Source: UMGS1696 sp045643285 (GTDB taxonomy: Bacteria > Bacillota > Clostridia > Oscillospirales > CAG-272). Taken from it: 64,000 bases of DNA. Positions 1-8,624 of the stretch are shown here, one piece after another (the first letter of the stretch is position 1; the number at the start of each line of letters is the position of its first letter). Below the pieces are notes generated by a model that did no database searches, was not told the DNA's origin, and saw only the letters and a program-made list of their open reading frames with translations. The position numbers and the translations under genes were made by a program. Location of the stretch: positions 1 to 64,000 of the forward strand of contig JAZUKN010000002.1 of NCBI GenBank assembly GCA_045643285.1, given 5' to 3'.

Positions 1-207
1 AAATTTAATACCTAAATCGCCGCTTTACTCCACGGCGTGGGCGGATAGGGTCTCGGTGGTCCCTAGCCGCCTCGGTAACGATTTCCTGAGGCTCTGAAAC
101 GCCTTTACTCAGAGGGTTTGAACCTTGTCAACCCATACCCATCCATAAAAGTTCTTGCCAGGCTTCTTTCAAGAAGCCGCGTATTCCTTCCATAAAGGAT
201 TTAGATT
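1..207. other. uvrA upstream region, no complete gene
   Basis: No complete gene is visible. One forward frame stays open from base 2 for about 31 codons and could be the tail of a gene starting outside the window, but nothing identifies it. There are two small hairpins: CGCCG/CGGCG near 19-36, and a perfect GGCTTCTT/AAGAAGCC stem at 161-178 without a T run. AAAGGA at 195-200 is the uvrA ribosome binding site. I find no GAAC-N4-GTTC LexA operator here, although uvrA is often SOS-controlled in this phylum. Confidence 0.4.
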
Positions 208-3042
208 ATGCCAGAATTCATTGAAGTGCGCGGTGCGCGCGAGAATAACTTAAAAAATGTAACGGTGAAGGTCCCGCGGGACAAGTTAGTGGTCTTCACG
301 GGGTTATCGGGGTCAGGCAAGTCGTCGCTTGCGTTTGACACGATATACGCGGAAGGTCACCGGCGGTTTGTGGAATCGCTGTCGTCCTATGCGCGGATGT
401 TCATCGGTCAGCTTGACAAGCCGGACGTTGATTCGATCGAGGGGTTATCGCCGGCGATTTCGATTGACCAGAAAACGACGTCGAAGAACCCGCGTTCGAC
501 GGTCGGGACGGTGACGGAGATATACGACTATCTGCGGCTTTTATATGCGCGGGTCGGCGTGCCTCACTGCCCGGTCTGCGGACGGGAGATCCGGCAGATG
601 TCAACGGACGTGATCCTTGATTCGATCATGCAGATGCCGGAGGGCGAGCGGTTCATGGTGCTTGCGCCGGTCGTGCGGGCGAAAAAGGGGCGGCAGGAAA
701 AAGTGCTTGCCGACGCGAAGAAAAACGGCTACGTCCGCGCCCGGATCGACGGGATTGTGTACGATCTGACGGAAGAAATCGAACTGGACAAGAATCTCCG
801 CCACACGGTGGAGCTGGTGATCGACCGGCTTGTGATGAAGGCGGATCTCCGCAGCCGTCTGACGGATTCGGTGGAATGTGCGCTTCGGGAATCGGACGGC
901 ACGGTGATCATCACGACGGTACCGCGGGACGGCGGCGAGGCGAAGGAAACGGAATATTCGACGAATTACGCCTGCCCGGAGCACGGGATCAGTTTCGGCG
1001 AACTGGAGCCGCGGATGTTCTCGTTCAACAATCCGTTCGGCGCGTGTCCGGCTTGCTCCGGCCTCGGGGTACTGCTCTCGGTCGATGCGCGCAAGATCCT
1101 GCCGGACAAATCGCTGTCTCTCGGCGAGGGCGGCATCGCGGTGAACGGCTTCAAATCGCTCACGGACGACAGTTGGAACGGACCGCTTGTGCTGGCGGAG
1201 CTCGAGAAATACGGCGTCACGCTCGCCACGCCGCTCTCGGATTTTCCCCCGGAAGCGATCGACACGCTCCTGTACGGTTCGTCCGAGCTGTATACGATCG
1301 AGCGGGCGTTCGGCGCGCGGCATCAGGTACAGACGGTGCCGTTTGAAGGACTGCTCAAGATCATCGAGAAGCGTGCGGAGCCGGGCGGCTGGGATCACGA
1401 ATACTACGAGCAGTTCATGACGGAACGGGACTGCCCGGCCTGCCACGGAGCGAAGCTGAACGAAGCGGCGCTTTCCGTGACGGTCGGCGGGAAGAATATT
1501 CACGAATTCTGTGCGCTTTCCGTGCGGGATTCGCTCGCCTTCACGGAAGCGCTGACGCTCACGGAGACGGAGGCGCTCATCGCCCGCGGCATCGTGAAGG
1601 AACTGAAAAGCCGGCTCGGATTCCTCGTGTCGGTCGGGCTCGACTATCTGACGCTCACCCGCAAATCGGCCACGCTGTCGGGCGGCGAAGCGCAGCGCAT
1701 CCGGCTGGCGACGCAGATCGGCTCCTCGCTCGCGGGGGTGCTCTATATTCTCGATGAGCCTTCGATCGGCCTGCATCAGCGGGATAACGGCAAACTGATC
1801 CGCACGCTCAAGAAACTGCGCGACCTCGGCAATACGGTCATCGTCGTCGAGCATGACGAGGAAACGATGCGCGAGGCGGATTATATCATCGACATCGGAC
1901 CGGGCGCGGGTGTTCACGGCGGAGAAGTCGTGGCGGCCGGAACGCCGAAGGAAGTGGCGAAAAACAAACAGTCCGTCACGGGGGATTTTTTAGCGGGGCG
2001 GCGGAAGATCGCGGTTCCGAACGTGCGGCGCGGCGGTGACGGGCGTATGATCACCGTGGTCGGCGCGCGGGAGCACAATCTCAAGAACGTCCGCGTGTCG
2101 TTCCCGGTCGGGTGCTTCGTCTGCGTGACGGGTGTATCCGGCTCGGGCAAATCGTCGCTCGTGAACGGTATAATTTATAAGGCTCTCGCAAACAAACTCA
2201 ATAAGGCGGTCACTCTCGCAGGAGAACACGACAGGATAGACGGGATCGAAGCGCTCGACAAGATCATAGCTATCGACCAGTCACCGATCGGCAGAACGCC
2301 GCGCTCGAATCCCGCGACATACACGGGACTGTTTACTGACATCCGTGACCTCTTTGCGTCCACTCCCGGAGCAAAAATGCGCGGATATAAACCGGGACGG
2401 TTTTCTTTCAATACGCGCGGAGGACGGTGCGAGGCGTGCGAGGGCGACGGCGTGAAGAAGATCGAAATGCACTTTCTCCCAGACGTGTACATCACCTGCG
2501 ACGTGTGTAAAGGCAAACGCTACAACCGCGAAACGCTCGAAGTCAAGTACAAGGACAAGTCCATATCGGACGTGCTTGAAATGACAGTCGACGAGGGAGT
2601 GGAATTTTTCCGCGACATCCCGCGCATCGGGAATCGTCTGAAACTCATTCAGAGCGTCGGACTCGGATATATCAAGATCGGTCAGTCGTCGACGACGCTT
2701 TCGGGCGGTGAAGCGCAGAGAGTCAAGCTCGCAACGGAGCTTTCGCGCCGTGCGACCGGAAAAACGCTGTACGTCCTCGACGAGCCGACCACGGGCTTAC
2801 ATTCCGCAGACGTCGAGAGACTCATCGGCATTCTTCAGACGCTCGTTGAGGGCGGTAATTCCGTCATAGTGATAGAACACAACCTTGACGTTATCAAGTG
2901 CGCCGACTACATCATCGACATGGGACCCGAGGGAGGTGACGGCGGCGGCACGGTCATCGCTCACGGCACGCCCGAAGAGGTCGCCGTGACAGACGGATCG
3001 TACACCGGACTGTACCTTAAAGACAAGCTCGGAATTAAATAA
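208..3042 (+). CDS. uvrA: excinuclease ABC subunit A (UvrA)
   Basis: Damage-sensing ATPase of nucleotide excision repair, which loads UvrB on damaged DNA. At 944 residues it has the usual length. It carries two ABC ATPase halves: first Walker A GLSGSGKSS at about 32-40, second GVSGSGKSS near 645, and LSGGEAQR signatures near 490 and 831. Zinc-binding cysteines occur at 121/124 (CPVCG), in the central CPAC motifs, and in the C-terminal CEAC...CDVC finger near 741. The start follows AAAGGA. uvrB is not visible. Codon use changes near base 2160: upstream, CGG for Arg and some TTA for Leu are common; downstream, CGC/CGT/AGA, CTC and GGA dominate as in the rest of the window. The identification is firm; the reason for the change is not known. 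Confidence 0.98.
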   Translation: MPEFIEVRGARENNLKNVTVKVPRDKLVVFTGLSGSGKSSLAFDTIYAEGHRRFVESLSSYARMFIGQLDKPDVDSIEGLSPAISIDQKTTSKNPRSTVGTVTEIYDYLRLLYARVGVPHCPVCGREIRQMSTDVILDSIMQMPEGERFMVLAPVVRAKKGRQEKVLADAKKNGYVRARIDGIVYDLTEEIELDKNLRHTVELVIDRLVMKADLRSRLTDSVECALRESDGTVIITTVPRDGGEAKETEYSTNYACPEHGISFGELEPRMFSFNNPFGACPACSGLGVLLSVDARKILPDKSLSLGEGGIAVNGFKSLTDDSWNGPLVLAELEKYGVTLATPLSDFPPEAIDTLLYGSSELYTIERAFGARHQVQTVPFEGLLKIIEKRAEPGGWDHEYYEQFMTERDCPACHGAKLNEAALSVTVGGKNIHEFCALSVRDSLAFTEALTLTETEALIARGIVKELKSRLGFLVSVGLDYLTLTRKSATLSGGEAQRIRLATQIGSSLAGVLYILDEPSIGLHQRDNGKLIRTLKKLRDLGNTVIVVEHDEETMREADYIIDIGPGAGVHGGEVVAAGTPKEVAKNKQSVTGDFLAGRRKIAVPNVRRGGDGRMITVVGAREHNLKNVRVSFPVGCFVCVTGVSGSGKSSLVNGIIYKALANKLNKAVTLAGEHDRIDGIEALDKIIAIDQSPIGRTPRSNPATYTGLFTDIRDLFASTPGAKMRGYKPGRFSFNTRGGRCEACEGDGVKKIEMHFLPDVYITCDVCKGKRYNRETLEVKYKDKSISDVLEMTVDEGVEFFRDIPRIGNRLKLIQSVGLGYIKIGQSSTTLSGGEAQRVKLATELSRRATGKTLYVLDEPTTGLHSADVERLIGILQTLVEGGNSVIVIEHNLDVIKCADYIIDMGPEGGDGGGTVIAHGTPEEVAVTDGSYTGLYLKDKLGIK

Positions 3043-3045
3043 AAC

Positions 3046-3088
3046 AAAAAGACTGCTGATTCCGTTTCCGGAAAATGCAGTCTTTTCT
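3046..3088. terminator. bidirectional terminator between uvrA and the particle cluster
   Basis: AAAAGACTGC (3047-3056) pairs with GCAGTCTTTT (3077-3086), with A and T runs on the two sides. The stem lies just after the uvrA stop and also downstream of the convergent last gene of the tail cluster (3169-4179), so it can end both transcripts. The 80 bases from 3089 to 3168 hold only a weak ATCCGT/ACGGAT dyad. Confidence 0.85.
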
Positions 3089-3168
3089 GTTTGGCGATTC
3101 TTTCTCTGATCAGTCTATTATATTATCCGTCCAACGGATATATGCACGTTTTTTTGTTATTTCCGCCG

Positions 3169-4179
3169 TCAGTTCCCGACAAAAACCGTGGGCGAGGCGG
3201 CTTTTTTGTCTCCGTTCACGCCGACGTACAGCGAAGTGATGACGTGCGGCTCTCCGCCGATGCCGATGAAGACGTTTGACGAAGTGATATGAACGGTATT
3301 ACCTGTGTATTCATAGGAAAACGCTTCATCCGCAACCGAACACACGGAATAACTGACTTCATTCGTTCCTCCGCCGAGAACGTCCGTAAAATGAGTCGCA
3401 CTGCCTTCGTAAACCGTTTCGGAATCTGTTCCGTTAACTGCTCTCTTGAGTCTGTACGTTATGTTCTCAAACTCTGGATCGAAAACCGGCGACCATCGAA
3501 CTTCAAACGGTACTCCGGCGTATCCCGGCGCGTATATAAGCTCGTACGGCGCATATGGTGTATTATCTCGTGTAAGATACTGAATGGGAAGAACGTATTC
3601 GCTTAATCCGATATAGTCGTCTTCCGCGTCGTTCGGTGAAGCGTAACACGCGAAAAGCAGTGATATAACGTACGGAGAACCGATGTCTGCACCTGCCTGT
3701 ATGGCTTGACTGAACGACTGAGGCGTGACCGTGTGATAAGCGAAAATATAATTCCATTCGTCCGATGAGTAAAAACTGATGAGCGGTGAGATGAGTCTGA
3801 CGTTTTCGGCATCTCCGGAATAAGTGAAGAATGCCTGAAAATCGCTGTATTCACGTACTCCGGTGTGTGTGATCGAAACATTAGGCGACGGATCGGAATA
3901 ATTCCCGTGCCAAACGCAGGTCTCAACCGTGCCGTTAATGTTTACCGACGCGGTTTTTACGTTTTCGGAGTAGTCGAACTCAAGCGTTATATCCGATGTC
4001 TGACTTAAGATGAACGTTTTTGTCACACCGTTGTAGACTACCGAACCGTTTATGAACTGGCAACGCCTGAATGCTTCACTTACAGCGACATACAGCTTGC
4101 CCCCGTCAGTGCTTATTGAAATAAAATAGTATTTTCCTCCGATAAGATGCGGAGCTTTGTTTCTATAAAGTAATTTCAT
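3169..4179 (-). CDS. terminal tail protein, possible fibre/adhesin
   Basis: A 336-residue protein encoded last in the tail operon, 11 bases after the fibre-like gene. I recognise no family with certainty. The C-terminal third (about residues 215-300) has the alternating strand pattern and Trp/Tyr spacing of a fibronectin type III-like fold; the N-terminal part is beta-rich with many Ser/Thr/Asn. There is no signal peptide or membrane segment, which fits a virion protein. The position after the baseplate/fibre gene, where phages place receptor-binding or lysis genes, suggests host recognition. It is not an endolysin by any motif I can see. Confidence 0.5.
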   Translation of the reverse strand: MKLLYRNKAPHLIGGKYYFISISTDGGKLYVAVSEAFRRCQFINGSVVYNGVTKTFILSQTSDITLEFDYSENVKTASVNINGTVETCVWHGNYSDPSPNVSITHTGVREYSDFQAFFTYSGDAENVRLISPLISFYSSDEWNYIFAYHTVTPQSFSQAIQAGADIGSPYVISLLFACYASPNDAEDDYIGLSEYVLPIQYLTRDNTPYAPYELIYAPGYAGVPFEVRWSPVFDPEFENITYRLKRAVNGTDSETVYEGSATHFTDVLGGGTNEVSYSVCSVADEAFSYEYTGNTVHITSSNVFIGIGGEPHVITSLYVGVNGDKKAASPTVFVGN

Positions 4180-4190
4180 TTTTCCTCCGC

Positions 4191-4901
4191 TTATTCGGAG
4201 ACAAGAACGAATATCTCACCGTCGCCGAGAGTCTGCGGCAGGGAAGTGCCGTAGCTGATGTTGCGAACTGCCGCGCGCCCGTCCTGCATTGCGGCGGCGA
4301 CGAGCGTTCCCGTCATCTGCGCGCCGTCTTTGCGTACGAACTCGTCTGCGCCGTGTCCGTCGAGTGTATCGCAGTCATCAGCGTGAGCGGCTACACCGAG
4401 CGCGTCGATCGCACTTTTGACATAACCGCACTTTGCACCGTTCGCTCTTGTGTCCGTGATCATCGCCGCTGTTACAGACGACGCGCCCGACGGGACTGTT
4501 ATTTCTGCAATAATCAGATCGGTCACGCTTGACGTGCGCGTCGGAAGAGCGGCAGTGTTTTCGGTAAAGATGAGTGAAAATTCGCCGAGGGCGGTGTTGA
4601 GCCTGATAAGAGCGGTGTAGGTCTTGCCTGCCGCGAGAGTGACCGTGCTGTCGTTTTCAAGAAGCGCCATATATCCCTTTGCCCATGCGATGCCCGATTT
4701 TACGCTGACTGTCATTCCGCCTGCCGGAGTGACGGAAAAGCCGTCTCCGTACAGCACGCCGTCAGAGTAAAATGACGAGATCATCTTCGCAAAGAACGCA
4801 GAGTCGACGGCTTTGTTTCCTCGCGGGAAGCCGCCCGGTGTTTCTGTGACTTCGGTGGAATCGAACATTCCTCCCTTTAGTTCACTGATAATGTCTGCCA
4901 T
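4191..4901 (-). CDS. baseplate/tail fibre protein (BppU- or gp53-like)
   Basis: A 236-residue structural protein. The N-terminus (about 1-110) has the Gly/Ser-rich beta pattern of upper baseplate proteins in Gram-positive siphophages, including a self-assembly-like stretch SGIAWAKGYMA. The C-terminus carries the short tail-fibre motif DTLDGHGADEFVRKDGAQMTG, which in many fibre proteins precedes trimerising repeats. The start at 4901 is chosen over an upstream ATG because GGAGGTTAAC sits just before it. It lies between the gp37-like hub and the terminal tail protein. It probably decorates the tail tip and helps bind the cell surface; the exact family is uncertain. Confidence 0.65.
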   Translation of the reverse strand: MADIISELKGGMFDSTEVTETPGGFPRGNKAVDSAFFAKMISSFYSDGVLYGDGFSVTPAGGMTVSVKSGIAWAKGYMALLENDSTVTLAAGKTYTALIRLNTALGEFSLIFTENTAALPTRTSSVTDLIIAEITVPSGASSVTAAMITDTRANGAKCGYVKSAIDALGVAAHADDCDTLDGHGADEFVRKDGAQMTGTLVAAAMQDGRAAVRNISYGTSLPQTLGDGEIFVLVSE

Positions 4902-4955
4902 GTTAACCTCCATTAAAGAATTATCTATGTTAAGTACATTGTACGTAGTCCGGCG

Positions 4956-5999
4956 TTATCTGCCGCCGAGCAGTTTTTTTATTGATTTTATCTCGTCACC
5001 GAACGACGGAAAGACCGTTGTCGTGCCGTTTTCGGTGACTGTGTCAGCTTCGGTCAGCCGCAGTGCGAACGACAGACCGTATTCCGGCGCACAAACGTCG
5101 CACAGGTCTCCGAGGAAGTAGTCACGTCCGTATTTCGGGAGCGCGTCGGGATCACATTCCGCCTCGACTCTGTTTCCGTCCGTTCTGTCGGCGAGGGCTT
5201 CGTGACCTCTTACCGAAAGAGCAGTGCGGTAATCAGCCTCAGTGGAAAAATCCTCGCGCCGGATGTCGTCAGCCTTTATGTGTATCTCGCGGCGGCTGTA
5301 CGGCGTGCTTTCGTCTACATGGACTATAGTGCCGTCCTCCCCTTTGACGTAAGCGTAGTTTTTCATATCGGTGCTGTCGCGTTCGTATTCGAGGGAAACG
5401 ATGTTCCCGAACGACGACGAGAACACAGCCGTTCCTCCGCTTCCGCTGTCCGTTGTGCGGTCTTCACCTACGACGATGCGGAAGACGGGCTTGTTCGTCT
5501 CGCCGTCAAGTGTAACGCGGAACGACGCACCGTACGGCTTCAGCGTGGAGTACAGCCAGTCCGTCAGTGAGTCGTGGTCGTAGCTGAGTGAGACTGTGTC
5601 GGAGATCGCGGGCTGATCGTCTGCGATAATTACTCCGCATGAGCGAAGATTGTCGCTTACAGCCTCGCAGACCGCCTCTGTGACCGTTCCCGAATAAACA
5701 CCGCTTCCGCTCATGATCCTGTCACCGAGCAGACATTCAAGCAGATGCCCTTCGAGCTTGCATTTGCCGCCGGACTCTGCCGAAATCTGCTCGATCCTGC
5801 CGCATTTTATCTTACCGTCATCCGACGGGGATGAGCGGACGTAAACCGCATCGGCGAGCCGCGAAAACAGCTCACGCGGAAAATGGACGGTGAATCTGCC
5901 TATGTCGAAAAATCTCTCCGACCATACAAGAGACGAAAAACTGTCTGTGAAGTCGACGACGTTGAAATCCTTGTCAAGAAAATACAGTTCCACCGTCAC
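4956..5999 (-). CDS. tail tip hub protein (siphophage gp37-like)
   Basis: A 347-residue protein resembling the ReqiPepy6 gp37-like family of siphophage tail proteins. The beta-rich N-terminus includes FFDIGRFTVHFP, followed by a lysin-hub-like middle region (LLECLLGDRIM, DHDSLTDWLYSTLKPYGASF) typical of gp27/Tal hubs. The C-terminal part, from about residue 230, repeats the hub beta-barrel pattern. The reading frame overlaps the distal tail gene by four bases (stop/start), so the two are probably translationally coupled. It would form the tail tip ring below Dit. No peptidase or muramidase domain is fused, unlike many Tal proteins. Confidence 0.75.
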   Translation of the reverse strand: MTVELYFLDKDFNVVDFTDSFSSLVWSERFFDIGRFTVHFPRELFSRLADAVYVRSSPSDDGKIKCGRIEQISAESGGKCKLEGHLLECLLGDRIMSGSGVYSGTVTEAVCEAVSDNLRSCGVIIADDQPAISDTVSLSYDHDSLTDWLYSTLKPYGASFRVTLDGETNKPVFRIVVGEDRTTDSGSGGTAVFSSSFGNIVSLEYERDSTDMKNYAYVKGEDGTIVHVDESTPYSRREIHIKADDIRREDFSTEADYRTALSVRGHEALADRTDGNRVEAECDPDALPKYGRDYFLGDLCDVCAPEYGLSFALRLTEADTVTENGTTTVFPSFGDEIKSIKKLLGGR

Positions 6000-6850
6000 A
6001 CCCCACAGTAAAGCGGTGTGAAGCTCACTACCGCCTCGGCATAGTTCGCGCCGTCGTCGGCATCGATCGAAACAACGCTTTCTCCTACGGGAAGAGAGAA
6101 GAATGTGCTTCTCCGGTCAAATGTGAAGCATCTCTCGCCGTTGTAATAAATGTTTTTCATTCTCTCGCGCGTGTCGACGGTCAGACAGTCGCCGTCGTGA
6201 AGCGTCAGAGGACAGCGGATGAAGTCGTCCCCGAGCGATATTTCCGGGGATACAACGTCGCCGCCGACGGCTGTGATGTTTATTACAAGCCCGCACTCGA
6301 CGTCTCCCGGGTTGAATATTTTTCTCACACCGTTTGAGAGATAGATGCCTGCCGTCAACCCGCCGTCTGAGGTGAAGTTCATCGGGAACGTCAGAAGCGG
6401 TGCGCTCTCACGAAGGCGCGCGACATTTTCGTCGCAGTCGGAGAAGAACACCGACGGCGCGATGAAGTAAAGCGTTACTTCCGTTATGTCGGAGAACGTC
6501 GGACGCGAGAACACCGGCTCGTCGCACGGGATAGCCGTGATTTTGCGGTGTATCTGCCCGAGCGTGACGTCGATCTCGCAGTCTCTCATGGGGGATAGCA
6601 TCGACACGAGTGTGTGGCGCAGAGTGTCTTCGAGTTTTTTTCCTATTTCGAACGACAGCGAAAGCTCACGCTCGGTAAAACGCCGCTTTGTCGTGTAACC
6701 GCCGTTGCCGGATGCGTATGACGAGAGCGCGACGTCAAAGCCGGACGAAAAGAAACCGCCGAGTCCGCCCTCGGTCAGATGTGCCGCGCTATCCGGCGAA
6801 ATTTCAAACACCTTTCCGCCGGATGAAATAACGATTTTGTAGCCTGTCAT
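5996..6850 (-). CDS. distal tail protein (Dit, siphophage tail component)
   Basis: A 284-residue distal tail protein that joins the tail tube to the tip. The N-terminal half (about 1-140) matches the Dit/Sipho_tail fold: a short beta lead, the FSSGFDVALSSYASGNGGY loop, then the ERELSLSFEIG and LYFIAPSVFF strands conserved in this family. The C-terminal half is a galectin-like beta domain containing IYLSNGVRKIFNPGDVECG. Length and position between tape measure and hub are as expected. It overlaps both neighbours by four bases, a sign of coupled translation. Confidence 0.85.
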   Translation of the reverse strand: MTGYKIVISSGGKVFEISPDSAAHLTEGGLGGFFSSGFDVALSSYASGNGGYTTKRRFTERELSLSFEIGKKLEDTLRHTLVSMLSPMRDCEIDVTLGQIHRKITAIPCDEPVFSRPTFSDITEVTLYFIAPSVFFSDCDENVARLRESAPLLTFPMNFTSDGGLTAGIYLSNGVRKIFNPGDVECGLVINITAVGGDVVSPEISLGDDFIRCPLTLHDGDCLTVDTRERMKNIYYNGERCFTFDRRSTFFSLPVGESVVSIDADDGANYAEAVVSFTPLYCGV

Positions 6851-7635
6851 ACCCGTAACAACGCCTCACTTTCCCGTCTTATCTGTTTTGCTGTGCGGTA
6901 CGGTGAATCGTCTCCGTCGCGCAGGTATATGTTCTGCGTCAGCGTGCGTCGGTTGTCGTTTTCGGTGTGACTGCCGAGGTGTACGCCGTCCGTCATCCCG
7001 TAAACCGACGAGAGCGCGGACGAAATGAACGACGAGCCTCCCGTGATGCCCTCCGCGATGCCGCGTGAGATCATAACGCCTATCTCATCTCTCATCAGCG
7101 CGGACGGAGAAGAGATCTGATAATATTTTTTAAGCTCGTCTCCCGTGTATTTCGAGAGAGCGTGAGCGGATTCCGAAACCGCGCCTGAGCCTTCCTTTAT
7201 CCCGACAGAGATACCTGCGGCGATGTTTCTGCCGATCTCGTTCCAGTTTTCGGTAAATTCGGACGAAACTGCCGAGAGAAGTGCGGACATCGCAGAGACA
7301 ACACGCGGTGTGCCGTTCTCGATGCCGTCCGCAAGCCCAGATGAAATGCTCTCGCCTGCCGCAGTCCACGGACGGGACGTGATGTACTCCACCGTGTCGT
7401 CCATGGCAGTCGAGAACGCCGTTCTGAACGCACTTGACGCCGATTCGGACGACTGCACTATTCTGCGGTAGGTGCTCTCCACAGCGGAGTAGATACCCTC
7501 ACCGGAGACGGCGTCCGTAAGTGCAGATGAAAGTGAACTGCCGAGTCCGGTGACACGCGCTTCGAGCAGCTCTATTGAGTGAATGAATACTGTAGTATCA
7601 AGCGATACGCCTATTGTGACTGATCCGTCAGCCAT
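6847..7635 (-). CDS. very short tail tape measure protein
   Basis: A 262-residue tape measure candidate, starting at an ATG preceded by AAAGGAG. The C-terminal motif YYQISSPSALMRDEIG followed by ISRGIAEGI is the hallmark found near the end of Gram-positive phage tape measures. The middle is a run of Ala/Ser-rich amphipathic helices, with no predicted membrane segment and no peptidase domain. It follows the Gp15-like chaperone and precedes Dit, the expected place. Most siphophage tape measures are several times longer; at about 1.5 angstrom per residue this one would set a tail of only about 40 nm. The short size is not due to a visible frameshift: both ends look native. Confidence 0.75.
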   Translation of the reverse strand: MADGSVTIGVSLDTTVFIHSIELLEARVTGLGSSLSSALTDAVSGEGIYSAVESTYRRIVQSSESASSAFRTAFSTAMDDTVEYITSRPWTAAGESISSGLADGIENGTPRVVSAMSALLSAVSSEFTENWNEIGRNIAAGISVGIKEGSGAVSESAHALSKYTGDELKKYYQISSPSALMRDEIGVMISRGIAEGITGGSSFISSALSSVYGMTDGVHLGSHTENDNRRTLTQNIYLRDGDDSPYRTAKQIRRESEALLRV

Positions 7636-7657
7636 ACATATAGCTCCTTTCGTCACA

Positions 7658-8224
7658 TTATTGTGGTTTTCTGATCCGTACTGCCGCTTTTGCCCGACGC
7701 ATCTGCCGTCTTGCATTGTCGTCCGCGATTTTTGTCGTGTCGCAGAGTCTCAGCCGTACAACGCGCATGAAATCCGACTCCGACGGAAGAGAGCGGAGCA
7801 GGGTGAGAAATTTCCACCAGTGCATACTCTCCTTCGTCAGATCAATGCCGTATTCCGAGAGGAACGACGACAGAATAAGTCCGGCGTCGGCGTAAAAATC
7901 GAATGCCTGCTCGACGTCTGTCTCTCTGCCGTCCGATCTTTTGTCTTCCTTTACTCCGAACGCGGCAAATCGAGCAAGCTCTCCGAGCAGTCGGATCTTT
8001 TCTTCGGCAGGGAGAGAGGAGCATTCATCGGGATTTTTCATAACGAGCGGCATTGATGACAGCGCGGCGGTCAGAGCGTCGATACGCGCCGTGCTTTTTT
8101 CGCGGCACTCGTCGAACAGCTCAAGCATTAGTATCCACCGCCTGAAATCCGTGCGGATGCCGTATTTTCGTCCGTCGAGCGTAACGTAGTCGGGCAGACG
8201 GTCTGTGAGAATGTTGTAGCTCAT
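7658..8224 (-). CDS. Gp15-family phage protein (tail assembly chaperone candidate)
   Basis: A 188-residue protein of the Bacteriophage Gp15 family. Diagnostic features are the N-terminal RTDFRRWILMLELF, the central FDFYADAGLILSSFLSEYG followed by HWWKFLTLL, and the basic C-terminal RRQMRRAKAAVRI tail. The start at 8224 follows GGGAG. Gp15 proteins lie directly before the tape measure gene and, from position, are thought to act with the preceding small protein like the gpG/gpGT chaperones that coat the tape measure during tail assembly. No programmed frameshift is needed here: the two genes are separate and in their own frames. Confidence 0.8.
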   Translation of the reverse strand: MSYNILTDRLPDYVTLDGRKYGIRTDFRRWILMLELFDECREKSTARIDALTAALSSMPLVMKNPDECSSLPAEEKIRLLGELARFAAFGVKEDKRSDGRETDVEQAFDFYADAGLILSSFLSEYGIDLTKESMHWWKFLTLLRSLPSESDFMRVVRLRLCDTTKIADDNARRQMRRAKAAVRIRKPQ

Positions 8225-8237
8225 CTCGCGTCTCCCG

Positions 8238-8603
8238 TCAGTCAGCGACGGTTGCAAGAGAAGCCGCCTTTTCGGTGTATCTCTGCTCGACCGCTTCTCT
8301 GATGCGGGCGAATTCGTCGAGCTGTACGTTCAGAAACGCTATGAAATCGAGATACGCTTCCGTGCAGTCGGCGGCGCTTTGACCGTCACCGCATATTTCA
8401 TTCGCGCCGTCGTCATCGAATAACGCCGTGAAGAATGTGCGGACTGCCGCGCATATACGTTCTGCTTTTTCGGACGGCGTAAGCTCTTCTTCGCCGTCAA
8501 GGCCGTCCTTTATCGGGAATACGCCTCCGATCCGTCCGAGACAATCCGGATTGCTTATGTCAAACGGGTAGTTTTTCCCTCTGTAGCTCCATGATTTGAT
8601 CAT
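8238..8603 (-). CDS. putative tail assembly chaperone (gpG-like position)
   Basis: A 121-residue acidic protein between the tail tube and Gp15-like genes. It contains a small beta start (SWSYRGKNYPFDIS) and then helices rich in Glu/Asp. Position, size and charge match the first tail chaperone of Gram-positive siphophages. I recognise no catalytic motif. The ATG at 8603 is 22 bases after the tube gene, and the stop lies 14 bases before the Gp15-like start. Confidence 0.6.
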   Translation of the reverse strand: MIKSWSYRGKNYPFDISNPDCLGRIGGVFPIKDGLDGEEELTPSEKAERICAAVRTFFTALFDDDGANEICGDGQSAADCTEAYLDFIAFLNVQLDEFARIREAVEQRYTEKAASLATVAD

Positions 8604-8624
8604 TTTTATCTCCCTGCCTTTGTT

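Noticed and set aside
1..207. LexA box before uvrA
   Set aside because: I searched for GAAC-N4-GTTC and found no adequate match; GAACCTTGTCAA near 119 lacks the second half.
601..1917. Long open frame of 438 codons opposite uvrA
   Set aside because: It mirrors the third-position GC of uvrA, has Arg/His/Phe-rich low-sense composition, no start site, and no recognisable domain.
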